Below, piece after piece: positions 10,985-19,000 of a stretch of 52,252 nucleotides of DNA (position 1 is its first letter; every line of letters begins with the position of its first letter). Both the position numbers and the translations under genes were made by a program. The notes beneath the pieces were generated by a model. It saw nothing but the letters and a program-made list of their open reading frames with translations, had not been told where the DNA came from and searched no databases. The DNA is from a virus, in IMG/VR virus record IMGVR_UViG_3300045918_000152, positions 1-52,252 of that record; one strand, given 5' to 3'.

Positions 10985-11019
10985 AAAAAATTGCCCCTTG
11001 GATTGTTAGTCCTTGGGGC
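10985..11019 (-). terminator. Intrinsic terminator-like hairpin before the tape measure gene
   Basis: On the minus strand GCCCC at 11019-11015 pairs with GGGGC at 10997-10993. Three further inner pairs follow a 2x2 mismatch, and the hairpin is followed by AATTTTTT. The Shine-Dalgarno AAGGAGG of the tape measure gene begins right after the T-run, so read-through is needed for the large gene to be translated. Confidence 0.65.
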
Positions 11020-11036
11020 TGCCAGTATTGGCGTGG

Positions 11037-11405
11037 CTATCTAGATGTGACAGCGTTATTTATCTTGAAACCTTGGGACAGAATAGTTGCTTCTATGAAA
11101 AATGCAGGTGCCTGCCGAGAGCTACCCCGATTGAGGTAGATTATGTATGGTGCATCATTACTGATAGTATATTTAAATTCACTAAACAATAGACTTGGAT
11201 TACTAACATCATACTTAACTGTGTACGACTTGCGGTAGTCTATCGTCCATCTACTTCTAGCGTATCCTGTGCGAATGGGTGTATTCAACACAATAGCGCT
11301 AAGAAGTCTAGACGCAGCAAGCCTACCTGTCACATCAACAGCATTCTCAAGTGTCTTGCGGATTCTTGTGAATAGGCCGGTACCATCAACTTTAAGTTTG
11401 ATCAT
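11037..11405 (-). CDS. HK97 gp10-like / tail completion-type minor protein
   Basis: 122 residues. A C-terminal APYIIYLNRGSSRQAPAFFIE stretch (about 90-110) resembles the conserved end of HK97 gp10 family proteins, which act at the head-tail joint or tail completion. An RTGYARSRW segment in the middle also fits. The start overlaps the end of the chaperone frameshift ORF by 14 nt. The family usually sits between head connector genes and the tail terminator; here the gene is instead directly upstream of the tape measure. Function is inferred from this partial resemblance. Confidence 0.5.
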   Translation of the reverse strand: MIKLKVDGTGLFTRIRKTLENAVDVTGRLAASRLLSAIVLNTPIRTGYARSRWTIDYRKSYTVKYDVSNPSLLFSEFKYTISNDAPYIIYLNRGSSRQAPAFFIEATILSQGFKINNAVTSR

Positions 11406-12056
11406 CCAACCTCCATTCAGAATTGTTTACCGCAGCAGCAGCCTGAAGTCTCGCAAGGAATCCTGAAGATTTGAGCCTTGCAGCCTGAACCATAGGATCG
11501 CTACCATCAACTTCTTCCACATGGGACTGTATCGCTTTGATTGAGGGAAACAATTCCGCAGCAGACTTTGTAACACCCTGCGCGCTAAGCATCATGTGGG
11601 TTCGGCTATCCTCCCGCCAGCCCAATGGGCGACGCTTGAAATAGTAGAACCATCCCTGTATCTCTGTGTATGGGAGAGAAAGGACTTCAGTATAACTCTT
11701 ACCGAGCTGAAGAGCTAATTCGTATAGCTCCAGCTCCTCATCAGTTAACTTGAAGCTTTCTCCGGTGCCTTTCCCAGGCCCGAATACTTAAGGATATCCT
11801 CCGAGAGTTTGTTAAGATCCTCGATCGGGAATTTCCGGAATTCATCCTCGGTCATTTCCTCAGCACCTTCGACGGACAACACAATAACGCTCATCAACAT
11901 CTTGAGGGCGTTACCTTCGTTCTCACCAATGTTCTTTGCTTGTTCCTGAATTTCTTGCGTTTGTTCAAGAGACAACTTGCGGATAACAATTTCGCTATCC
12001 AAAAACTTGATCTTCTTAGAGATCACCTTACCAATCAGATCCTTAAAACCAGCCAT
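11392..12056 (-). CDS. Tail assembly chaperone GT frameshift fusion
   Basis: Predicted -1 frameshift product of 221 residues: minus-strand 12056-11769 in frame 0, then 11769-11392 in frame -1. The shift site is the heptamer GGGAAAG, read G GGA AAG in the zero frame, at 11775-11769; it is the same heptamer as in lambda G/GT. The -1 frame is open from just upstream of the site and encodes LTDEELELYELA, a FYYFKRRPLGWRED segment and a C-terminal part resembling phage minor tail protein T. The T part has no good start of its own: the first available start in that frame is a TTG at 11625, well inside the domain. The fusion would bind the tape measure and recruit tube subunits during tail assembly. 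Confidence 0.85.
11745..12056 (-). CDS. Tail assembly chaperone G-like (zero-frame product)
   Basis: 103 residues, the product when no frameshift occurs. It is acidic and helical in its second half, with SLEQTQEIQEQAK near residues 28-40, and ends seven codons after the slippery site. In lambda the short G form is made in large excess over GT and coats the tape measure before tube polymerisation. The location between the major tail protein and the tape measure is as expected. Confidence 0.8.
   Translation of the reverse strand: MAGFKDLIGKVISKKIKFLDSEIVIRKLSLEQTQEIQEQAKNIGENEGNALKMLMSVIVLSVEGAEEMTEDEFRKFPIEDLNKLSEDILKYSGLGKAPEKASS
11769..11775 (-). promoter_or_regulatory. Programmed -1 ribosomal frameshift heptamer GGGAAAG
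   Basis: Minus-strand GGGAAAG is in the right phase (G GGA AAG) to move ribosomes from the G frame to the T frame. After the slip, decoding continues GGC ACC GGA in the -1 frame. Phase, heptamer and open downstream frame all agree. Confidence 0.85.
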
Positions 12057-12073
12057 ACTAATACTCCTTGTTA

Positions 12074-12316
12074 TTAACTCTTTTCAGTGAAGATTTCACG
12101 ATTGGCTTCTTGGAAGTCATCGAGCATCTTACGCTGACGATGTAGTACGTCGAGTGTCTTCATGATTTCCATGACAATCACTTGATCATCTTTGAATTCA
12201 GGAAGTCGATCATACGTCTTTCTAATGCTAATGTCAATGCTACGACGCATGTGACGCGCTGTAGTCTTAAGAACAAACGCCATACTAAAAGGCGGATTAC
12301 CTACTTGATCACTCAT
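12074..12316 (-). CDS. Conserved-position hypothetical protein upstream of tail chaperones
   Basis: 80 residues, not recognised. It is mostly helical and charged, with a basic ARHMRRSIDISIRKTYDR segment and an acidic C-terminal part. It is the first gene after the 12.3-12.5 kb intergenic region and lies 17 nt upstream of the G-like chaperone, so it probably takes part in tail assembly or is an extra chaperone. No motif supports more. Confidence 0.55.
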   Translation of the reverse strand: MSDQVGNPPFSMAFVLKTTARHMRRSIDISIRKTYDRLPEFKDDQVIVMEIMKTLDVLHRQRKMLDDFQEANREIFTEKS

Positions 12317-12410
12317 TATAAATTACTTTCTATGAATGTATATCAATAAAGATTAATATAAATAAAAGGATTTATAAATACTCTTATTAATATACCTAGG
12401 AAGGCCACCG
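12317..12410 (-). promoter_or_regulatory. AT-rich leader / putative promoter region of the tail gene block
   Basis: About 95 bp of strongly AT-rich sequence follows the GC-rich repeat element and precedes the 80-residue ORF. It contains TTAATAAGAGTATTTATAAA on the minus strand; a similar string, TTAATAAGAGATATTGTTAAA, occurs in the 39.7 kb gap. The order terminator, GC-rich element, AT-rich leader suggests a promoter. No clear sigma-70 -35/-10 pair was found. Confidence 0.4.
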
Positions 12411-12439
12411 GGGGAGGGTGCTTTAGCGTCCCCTGGAGG
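12411..12439 (-). repeat. GC-rich intergenic repeat element, copy A
   Basis: The minus strand reads CCTCC, then CCAGGGGACGCTAAAG, then a C-rich end. It is nearly identical over 29-30 nt to copy C at 39737-39766. AGGG and CCCT can pair around GC-TAAA-GC. It is noncoding and lies between a terminator and an AT-rich leader. Confidence 0.7.
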
Positions 12440-12455
12440 CTCCCTTCTACTCTTC

Positions 12456-12478
12456 AATAAAAGAGGGTATCTCTACCC
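12456..12478 (-). terminator. Intrinsic terminator after the major tail protein gene
   Basis: On the minus strand GGGTA-GAGA-TACCC forms a 5-bp stem with a 4-nt loop, followed by TCTTTTATT. It lies 10 nt past the stop of the major tail protein, an expected end for the head/tail-tube transcript. Confidence 0.65.
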
Positions 12479-12487
12479 CCTTTATGA

Positions 12488-13024
12488 TTACGCGTAGGTA
12501 ACCGGGCCGAACAGTTGGGTGGCCATCGAAAGGGTCATCTTGGCTGTAATAGAATCGGTCAGCGAAGGCATAACAGACAGCGACTCAAACTTACCGGCGA
12601 AATTGAACACAGTATTCAGGGTAGTACCCGTAGAAATACCAGTGGTGGCAATTTGCTTGAAGTTCGCGGGCTTCTTGCTGCACAGAGCGATCTGGAAAGG
12701 ATACAGCAGACCGTCACCGACGCGAGCGTGTGTGATAGATGTTTCAAAGGAATCCGGAACATAGTTGAGCGTAAACTCAAGCGTGTTCAAGTCCGACTGA
12801 CCACCAATCTGCGTGGACGAGGGTGAACCGTAAGTCGGGATATTCACAATGTTCGACGGATTGCCGAACTCAGGGAAGTCGCGAATGCCGGTAATTTCGA
12901 CACCACCAGAAGCGAACAACGTGACCAGCTCAGCAGCCGTGTCCATTGTCGTGATGGCGCCCGCCGAGGCAACGAAGCACAGCGAGGTGTAAATACCGTT
13001 TTGAAGTGTGTTAACGTGTGACAT
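12488..13024 (-). CDS. Major tail tube protein
   Basis: 178 residues, beta-rich and without membrane segments. It contains DLNTLEFTLNYVPDSFETSI (about 78-97) and VMPSLTDSITAKMTLSMA near the C-terminus, typical of phage tail tube subunits. It sits between a tail terminator-like gene and the chaperone frameshift genes, the usual place for the tube gene, and is followed by its own terminator, consistent with a highly expressed structural protein. Assigned from context and fold-type composition. Confidence 0.75.
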   Translation of the reverse strand: MSHVNTLQNGIYTSLCFVASAGAITTMDTAAELVTLFASGGVEITGIRDFPEFGNPSNIVNIPTYGSPSSTQIGGQSDLNTLEFTLNYVPDSFETSITHARVGDGLLYPFQIALCSKKPANFKQIATTGISTGTTLNTVFNFAGKFESLSVMPSLTDSITAKMTLSMATQLFGPVTYA

Positions 13025-13027
13025 TAT

Positions 13028-13426
13028 TTATTCTCCGTAAAGATTGAAACTGATGTAGTAATCGCCAGTGTATAGCGCACTATTATCCTTGTCTATTCCG
13101 ATTGGTTTCAGCGATCCAAGATCCATCATTGTACCCTGTGTGAGTACCTTCCTCTGGAATATACCGTCGAGAGTATTTGCAACATTAAATAACTCCACAT
13201 CTCCTTTTGTTGTAGGCACATAAATGCTTACAATAAGAAGACCTGAAATACATTTCTGATGTTGAGTGCTCGAAGGCTTAGTTTTACCTGGAATGATTGA
13301 AATTAGAACGTACTTATTCTCTGTTAGTGTTCCCTGGAAACTCCTGGGGACTGCCTTGATACCTGTATTTACCCATACTGAGCTAGCGAATACTTCGTAT
13401 ATATCCTGAACTATCTTCTCAAACAT
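13028..13426 (-). CDS. Tail terminator / tail completion protein
   Basis: 132 residues. The segment LFNVANTLDGIFQRK (about 77-91) and the beta-rich ends (YVLISIIPG, LIVSIYVP, YYISFNLYG) are typical of phage tail terminator proteins (lambda gpU / DUF4128-like), which cap the tube and connect it to the head. It is directly upstream of the major tail gene. Family assignment is by pattern and position. Confidence 0.6.
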   Translation of the reverse strand: MFEKIVQDIYEVFASSVWVNTGIKAVPRSFQGTLTENKYVLISIIPGKTKPSSTQHQKCISGLLIVSIYVPTTKGDVELFNVANTLDGIFQRKVLTQGTMMDLGSLKPIGIDKDNSALYTGDYYISFNLYGE

Positions 13427-13770
13427 TATGCTACTCCAGTAAGTTCTATTGTAGTAACATACTGGTCGCTCTCAAGTGTACAACAGCTATAAAGTGTACC
13501 ATTTACATCAACAGTAGTATATCCATTAAACACAATCCCCGCCGTTTTCATGATGAGGATTGTCTTAACAACTGAGCTGCCGTCAATATAAGACTTCTTG
13601 GTTGTCTGAAATGCTCTCGTGGAGTATACAGAATCTGTAGTGGTAACAACCCCTGCAGAAAAGTCAAATGAGTTTGATGCTTTATTTGAAAAGATAACAG
13701 GCACGAGAACGTCATCAATAGCAGCGAATGCCTTATCTACTGACTTCTGAATCTTAGTACCTAAGCCCAT
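13426..13770 (-). CDS. Head-tail connector / head closure-like protein
   Basis: 114 residues, beta-rich, with a TVDVNGTLYSCCTLESDQY segment near the C-terminus. Stop and start overlap its neighbours on both sides. Its place between the connector adaptor-like gene and the tail terminator suggests a head closure (stopper) role. I do not recognise a specific family motif. Confidence 0.5.
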   Translation of the reverse strand: MGLGTKIQKSVDKAFAAIDDVLVPVIFSNKASNSFDFSAGVVTTTDSVYSTRAFQTTKKSYIDGSSVVKTILIMKTAGIVFNGYTTVDVNGTLYSCCTLESDQYVTTIELTGVA

Positions 13771-14273
13771 TAGTTAGCCCTCCACACAGTACGATCGGTT
13801 CCCCCGGACACCAGTAAAGGTCCGAGAATCTTCCTAAGCGTAGGAGGAAAGCGAGGTATATCTTTGAAATCGCTAAGACTGTCCTGTAGTTCAATAGGAC
13901 CAATCTTAATCTTCTCAAATGTCTGCTCGCCTTCACTCAGGAGAGTTGGATTCCGAAGCAGGTGCTCGGCCAGGGTCTGCACCGCGAGCACAACCCGAGG
14001 GGGTGCTACGGCGTCATTAGCGTCCGTTAGGCGGCCGGTTTTGGGGTCGGTATACTGTGCCCCGTCCCTGGGCCACGCCAGCGGCTGCGGATCACTAACA
14101 GTGACGCCTATGAACTGATATTCTTCATCAATCATACTTGTCGCTGTAATTAGCGCAGCCTCTTTTGTGACGTCATCAGCCGAGGTCCATGCAGTATTTT
14201 GCAGTCTTGTAGCAAAGAAAGTATCTGTATTCCCAACCGAAACGTATGAGTTGGTACCTACGGTAAGAGTCAT
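13770..14273 (-). CDS. Head-tail adaptor (DnaT-like / connector family)
   Basis: 167 residues. It opens with MTLTVGTNSYVSVGNTDTFF, followed by SADDVTKEAALITATSMIDEEYQFIG and a QPLAWPRDGA segment, a pattern common in phage head-tail adaptor proteins often annotated DnaT-like. These bind the portal and begin the neck. It sits directly after the major capsid gene, as expected. The DnaT name reflects sequence similarity in databases and does not imply primosome activity. Confidence 0.7.
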   Translation of the reverse strand: MTLTVGTNSYVSVGNTDTFFATRLQNTAWTSADDVTKEAALITATSMIDEEYQFIGVTVSDPQPLAWPRDGAQYTDPKTGRLTDANDAVAPPRVVLAVQTLAEHLLRNPTLLSEGEQTFEKIKIGPIELQDSLSDFKDIPRFPPTLRKILGPLLVSGGTDRTVWRAN

Positions 14274-14289
14274 AAGTACCCCCTATAGT

Positions 14290-15375
14290 TTAGGCGTGGA
14301 AGATCGGCAGAATGCCAAGGGCCAGATAGTCCAGCTTACGGCCCCACGAAGCGGCAGTACCGAACAGGGTATCTGTGGCGAACGCATTGGTAGCGCCAGC
14401 CCAGTCATAACCCCACGGATGCACCACGAAGCCCCAGCGATTCCAGACGTTGGTCGAGCCACCGCCGGTATACAAGTCAGCCAAGCGCTGAACTTCAACA
14501 GGCACATCAAGAGGAATCGGCGTGAAGGAAATGGCACCCGGCTTGCAGATGAATGTCGTCTTGACAGAGCGGTCATTCACGTTAGCAGTAGCGCTAAGGT
14601 CACCCTGAGCAGCACGCGTCAGGATCAGACGGAACTTACCACCAAAGATGGTTTGGAATGTCAGGTTACCATCGGTCACAACAACGGTATCCACCAGGTT
14701 AGCCGCGCGGAGTTCCGCAAGGTTTTCCGGCGAAGTAACCATGTACATGTAATCCGGCTCGTAGTCCTTGAAAGCAGCGCCAATGGACTTGAACAGACGC
14801 TCGCCACGAGCGGCACCAACGGCGGTGCTATCAATCAACTTACGCTCATCGCCAGCGCCAGTCGCAGCGGCACCAAACAAGCCCAGAGCGTTGATGTCAA
14901 CGTAGAAGCCAGTAGAGGTGGCATCAGTCGTGTAGGCAGTAATACCAACACCACGAGCAACTTCGGCAGCGGCAACACCCTTGAGCACAGCCAGGATGGC
15001 GTTATGCTCGTCCTGAGCGCGAACTTCACTGAAGTCACGAGCGATCTTCTGCAGACCGTCTTCCTGAGTCACAACCTTTTGCAGGTTAACTTGCTGAGCA
15101 CCGAAAGTACGAACAGTCTTAACGTAGTTCGCGATATCGGTCGAGATATCAGTATAGGTACCGGCGGTAGAAACCGACAGCGACGCAATATTGATATTCG
15201 GGCTCAGCGGCTTGTACCAACGCATTTGGCCAACATAAGATTCGCCACTAACATCAATACGGGCATCCGTACCGACAATAGCTGTCGAATTCAGCTTCTT
15301 GGCCGAAGTGTACATTGCATCGCTGTACTGCGAGATAGCCAGGGCAACCGCCTGGAAAAGTGTGTTTGAAATCAT
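14290..15375 (-). CDS. Major capsid protein
   Basis: 361 residues starting at ATG 15375 with AGGAGA upstream. It follows a scaffold-like gene and precedes connector genes, the classical place of the HK97-fold capsid subunit. Features include an N-terminal helix (LFQAVALAISQYSDAMYTSAKKL), a long central helix (VTQEDGLQKIARDFSEVRAQDEHNAILAVL) and an aromatic C-terminal part with WNRWGFVVHPWGYDW. There is no N-terminal delta domain; assembly would depend on the separate scaffold. Higher GC and favoured codons compared with neighbours suggest high expression. Confidence 0.82.
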   Translation of the reverse strand: MISNTLFQAVALAISQYSDAMYTSAKKLNSTAIVGTDARIDVSGESYVGQMRWYKPLSPNINIASLSVSTAGTYTDISTDIANYVKTVRTFGAQQVNLQKVVTQEDGLQKIARDFSEVRAQDEHNAILAVLKGVAAAEVARGVGITAYTTDATSTGFYVDINALGLFGAAATGAGDERKLIDSTAVGAARGERLFKSIGAAFKDYEPDYMYMVTSPENLAELRAANLVDTVVVTDGNLTFQTIFGGKFRLILTRAAQGDLSATANVNDRSVKTTFICKPGAISFTPIPLDVPVEVQRLADLYTGGGSTNVWNRWGFVVHPWGYDWAGATNAFATDTLFGTAASWGRKLDYLALGILPIFHA

Positions 15376-15386
15376 TTAAGTTTCTC

Positions 15387-16022
15387 CTAGATATTGAATT
15401 GTCCAAACTCCCCAGCCATTGCAGCAGCGAGAGCTTCTTGAGTAGTCATTTCAGTAATTTTCTTCTTTTGATCCTTGGGGCCACCACTACCAGTACCACC
15501 GTTAGTACCCGCACCACCACTAGACTTAGGCTTGAAGAGGAAAGAATTATCCTCATCCTTCGCGAAAGTGGTCACGTAGTCCTTAATGGTAACGCCAGTC
15601 TTGTGAACCCATTGTCCATCTTTATCCTGCACCAATTGATCCACAACATCCCGGTAGGCCATTTCACGGCTACGGTCATTACGGAATTCCAAGCCACCAA
15701 TAGCTTCCTTGACAACGCTATCACGCTCATACGTGACAATGCGAGCCTTGGCAATCTTCAGTTCTTCTTCAAGAGCAGTCATCTTCAGCGCAGTAACTTC
15801 AGTATGCTTACCTGCGGCGGTAAGGTCATCGAGTTCCTTTTGCTTCCGATCTGCTTCCAATTGGGTAGCCTTACGAATAGCTTCATCACGAGCGGCGAAC
15901 GCTCCATCCAACTTAGTCTTGATTTCCTTAAGCTTGTCTTCCACTTGCGCAGCGACTTGAGCTTCGATTTCTTCCTTAGTCAGGGGCTTCACATTGTTGT
16001 CATCGTTATTTTCAGCGGGCAT
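15387..16022 (-). CDS. Capsid scaffold protein
   Basis: 211 residues from the ATG at 16022; a TTG at 16049 would add nine residues but is a poorer start. The protein is acidic and helical, with a coiled-coil-like KEEIEAQVAAQVEDKLKEI segment and further heptads to about residue 110. The C-terminus has a Gly/Ser-rich linker followed by a short QEALAAAMAGEFGQFN tail. Such helical, charged proteins immediately upstream of a major capsid gene are scaffolds that leave or are cleaved from the prohead. No protease domain is present. Confidence 0.72.
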   Translation of the reverse strand: MPAENNDDNNVKPLTKEEIEAQVAAQVEDKLKEIKTKLDGAFAARDEAIRKATQLEADRKQKELDDLTAAGKHTEVTALKMTALEEELKIAKARIVTYERDSVVKEAIGGLEFRNDRSREMAYRDVVDQLVQDKDGQWVHKTGVTIKDYVTTFAKDEDNSFLFKPKSSGGAGTNGGTGSGGPKDQKKKITEMTTQEALAAAMAGEFGQFNI

Positions 16023-16087
16023 TTTATAGTTCTTTCTTGACACAGTCAATTTTTAATGATTCAAATCTAGGCACAGCCTTAAATTCG

Positions 16088-19000
16088 TTACGGTCCGATT
16101 CCATACCAATCCCATCCAGGCGGTATCTTCTTCAGAATATCTTCTCTAGTGATAGCGTTAGGTGGATCAATAAGTCCATCATTCCTTGCTTGCTCTACAA
16201 GAGCCCTATAGGATTCGTCGCTAAGTCCTAACTCTCTCATCTTCTTCAACGTATTGAGAATAGTTTCACTCTCTACGGCATCAGCGTAAATCTCGCGTAA
16301 TGCATCCTTGGCCTTACTAACATCACCAATATTGGTAAAGAAAGCATCATGAATAGTGGCAGTCGGAATATTATTCTTTCTACCCCACAATAAGAATTGT
16401 CTAACAATAGACGCATCGTTCATGTGGTTACCATTAACACCCATACCAATTCTAGCGCGGCTAATAGAAGCCTTACCCAACAATGTTGCATCTTTTGCAG
16501 CATCTTCGTAAATATTACGGACCATCCTCTTCGACTCAGGGTCAAAGAATTCAATCGAAGTTTGGATTTTAGGTCTATATCTCTGGAACAGTGTCTTACC
16601 ATCAAAGGTAACCCAGGGAATATCCACTGCCTGAGTTTCTTCAACGTAAGCCTTCGCGGCTGCATTCCAGAACTTAACGAATTTCTGCGTAACAGGTGCA
16701 CGCTCAGCAAGGTGCCTTGACATGATTTCAGAAACTTTCTTGAAATCTTCAGGGCCAACAATACCTACTCGTACATTGCTTAGTCTTTCGACAAAAGTGT
16801 CTACATCGGGGTGGAGACCTGCAGCGTCTCTCAATAGCTCACGCCCCACAGGGACTTCACCATTGATAACATCTGCAATCTCACTTTTTAAATTCTTCAA
16901 TCCAGTGACAACGTTATCAGCACCAATATAGTTTGCATCCTTGATGGACCTATCAATTATATTGTATATACCTCTCGCGTCTTCTCTAGTTACAACTGTA
17001 TAACCCTTCTTTTCAAGTACACTAGCAAACTTAGACTCAATGTTTGCAGCCTGAGTTGCCTTACCGGCACCATAGAAGGAGACCATGTTCTGAGCCTTCG
17101 CAGCTTTCTGAAGGTCAGTCCATGAGATGTTTGCATCTCTTAATGCCTGAATAGCCTGAAATTCAGGGTCAGCCACAGTGTCCATCGCAACCAAGTCGTA
17201 AAGACGATTCTTGCGGGTTGTTGCAAGGACATTACTGTTTACTGCGATACTGCGATCGCGAGTACTAAGGCCGATAATTTGAGCACCAGAACTACTAGCA
17301 TCATTCTCAATCATCAATTTTGATTCAAACCCATCAAAAGCGCCGGCAATATTAAATCTACCACGGGTATATTTATGTGCACGGGCATACTCAAGGGCTA
17401 GCCTTGTGATTTTAGGAACTTCCTCTGCTTCCATCGCTCTCACAAGGGGATGCTCAAGGAAATCTCGAATCTTCTGATCTTTTTGTGTCTTAGCCATCAA
17501 CAATTCGCCGAGAGAACGAATCTTGGATTCATTATCAGCGAAGATCTGAAGACGCCCTGCCTGGGTAAGTGCCTCAGTAGCGGGTCCTATGAGCGATCCT
17601 GTCTGTACCATGAGTTCACGTAATTCGGCAGGGCCAAATTGTCGTGATACGGCACTATTCAGAAAAGGTCTTACAACTTCACCGCCTGTAGGCGAAAGGT
17701 AACCCTGATAGTAGACACGGCCACGACCGTCAATTTGCGCTAAATTAGTAAATGGTACACCACGTTGTCGGTGCCACTTGATTGTTTGCATAAGGCCGTA
17801 GCCCTGATCTCCGCGCTGAATAATCAGTTTGCGGAAATCATTAAGCTCATCCCACTTCTTTGTGTTACCGCGAGGATCTCTGAAGCGAACAACCTCATCC
17901 ATAAATCCTGCAAACTCATCATCAATTTCATACTTCACAGACATTGCATGGTTAAGCATATCAGCAAAGTCGTTATCAACAAGGATCTTGTCGTAATTTT
18001 CTGAGGCGCGCCTAGTAATGATGGCTATCTTGGTGTCATTACCACGAGCATCAAAGTATGTCTTCTTTCCAGGGATCACATAAAGTTTATCCCGATCGCT
18101 GACTACACCGATACGCTGTGCAATAAGAACTTGTCTATTTCTTGACTGGAGCTCGAGCATATCAGGATCAAGAATGGTAACCTCACGACTAACAGTGTCC
18201 CTCCACTCTCCGGAAGGCCTGCCAGTCTCGAGATCGATCGCGGCTCGTCGTGTCTTACCACGGCTAAGTACTCTAATCTTTCCTTGTTTACGAAGGCCCT
18301 CAAGTATTCTCGATCCGTCCGCATGGAAGTCCTGTAGTGTTGGCTTGTGCCATGGAAATGTAGGCTGCCAATTATCACGAAGGCTCTTGCCAATATCAAT
18401 AGCAATACTGTCGTAATCAGTAGCAAAACCACTTGCAACAACCTTCATGGCTCTTGCAATAACACCCACAGCCTTTTCGTTATCTAATGCGCTAGTAAGA
18501 AGCTTGTCCTTGTACGATCGCTTAGAGCTAAGAAAGTTAATCTCCATATCAATGATGCTACGGAAACCTTCTCTTTGCCCTCGCATGAACTCATCAATAA
18601 GGCTTTCGTTAGGAACACCCTTAATGAAGTTCAGAAGGCGGCTACCCCCAGGGACCTTCTTGGCTTCTCCACTAACAAACTTGTCAACTCGTTTAAGAAT
18701 CTCTTTCTTTGTAATCGGAAGTTTAGTCTTGTCAGGATCGGTGAAATAGGCTTTTAAAGGAGCCCTGCCACTAAGATACGAATCCTGAGCGGTACTACGA
18801 CCGTATTTCTCAGCCCATGCAGCGGAATATCTTTGGTTATCAAGCAAATTATCTGCGATGTCCTGGAAGCGGAAGTACTTACCTAAAATTGAAACCTTGG
18901 CGTCTTCTCCAGAGCCATAGGACCCGAATAGCTCAGCACGCTCTCGTGATCGCCTATCCAGAATCCTGGAGACGTTCACAACAGAGAATTGTGCTTCTTT

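Noticed and set aside
15387-16022. Scaffold protein also acting as a protease
   Set aside because: No catalytic Ser/His pattern is visible in the short, helical, charged sequence.
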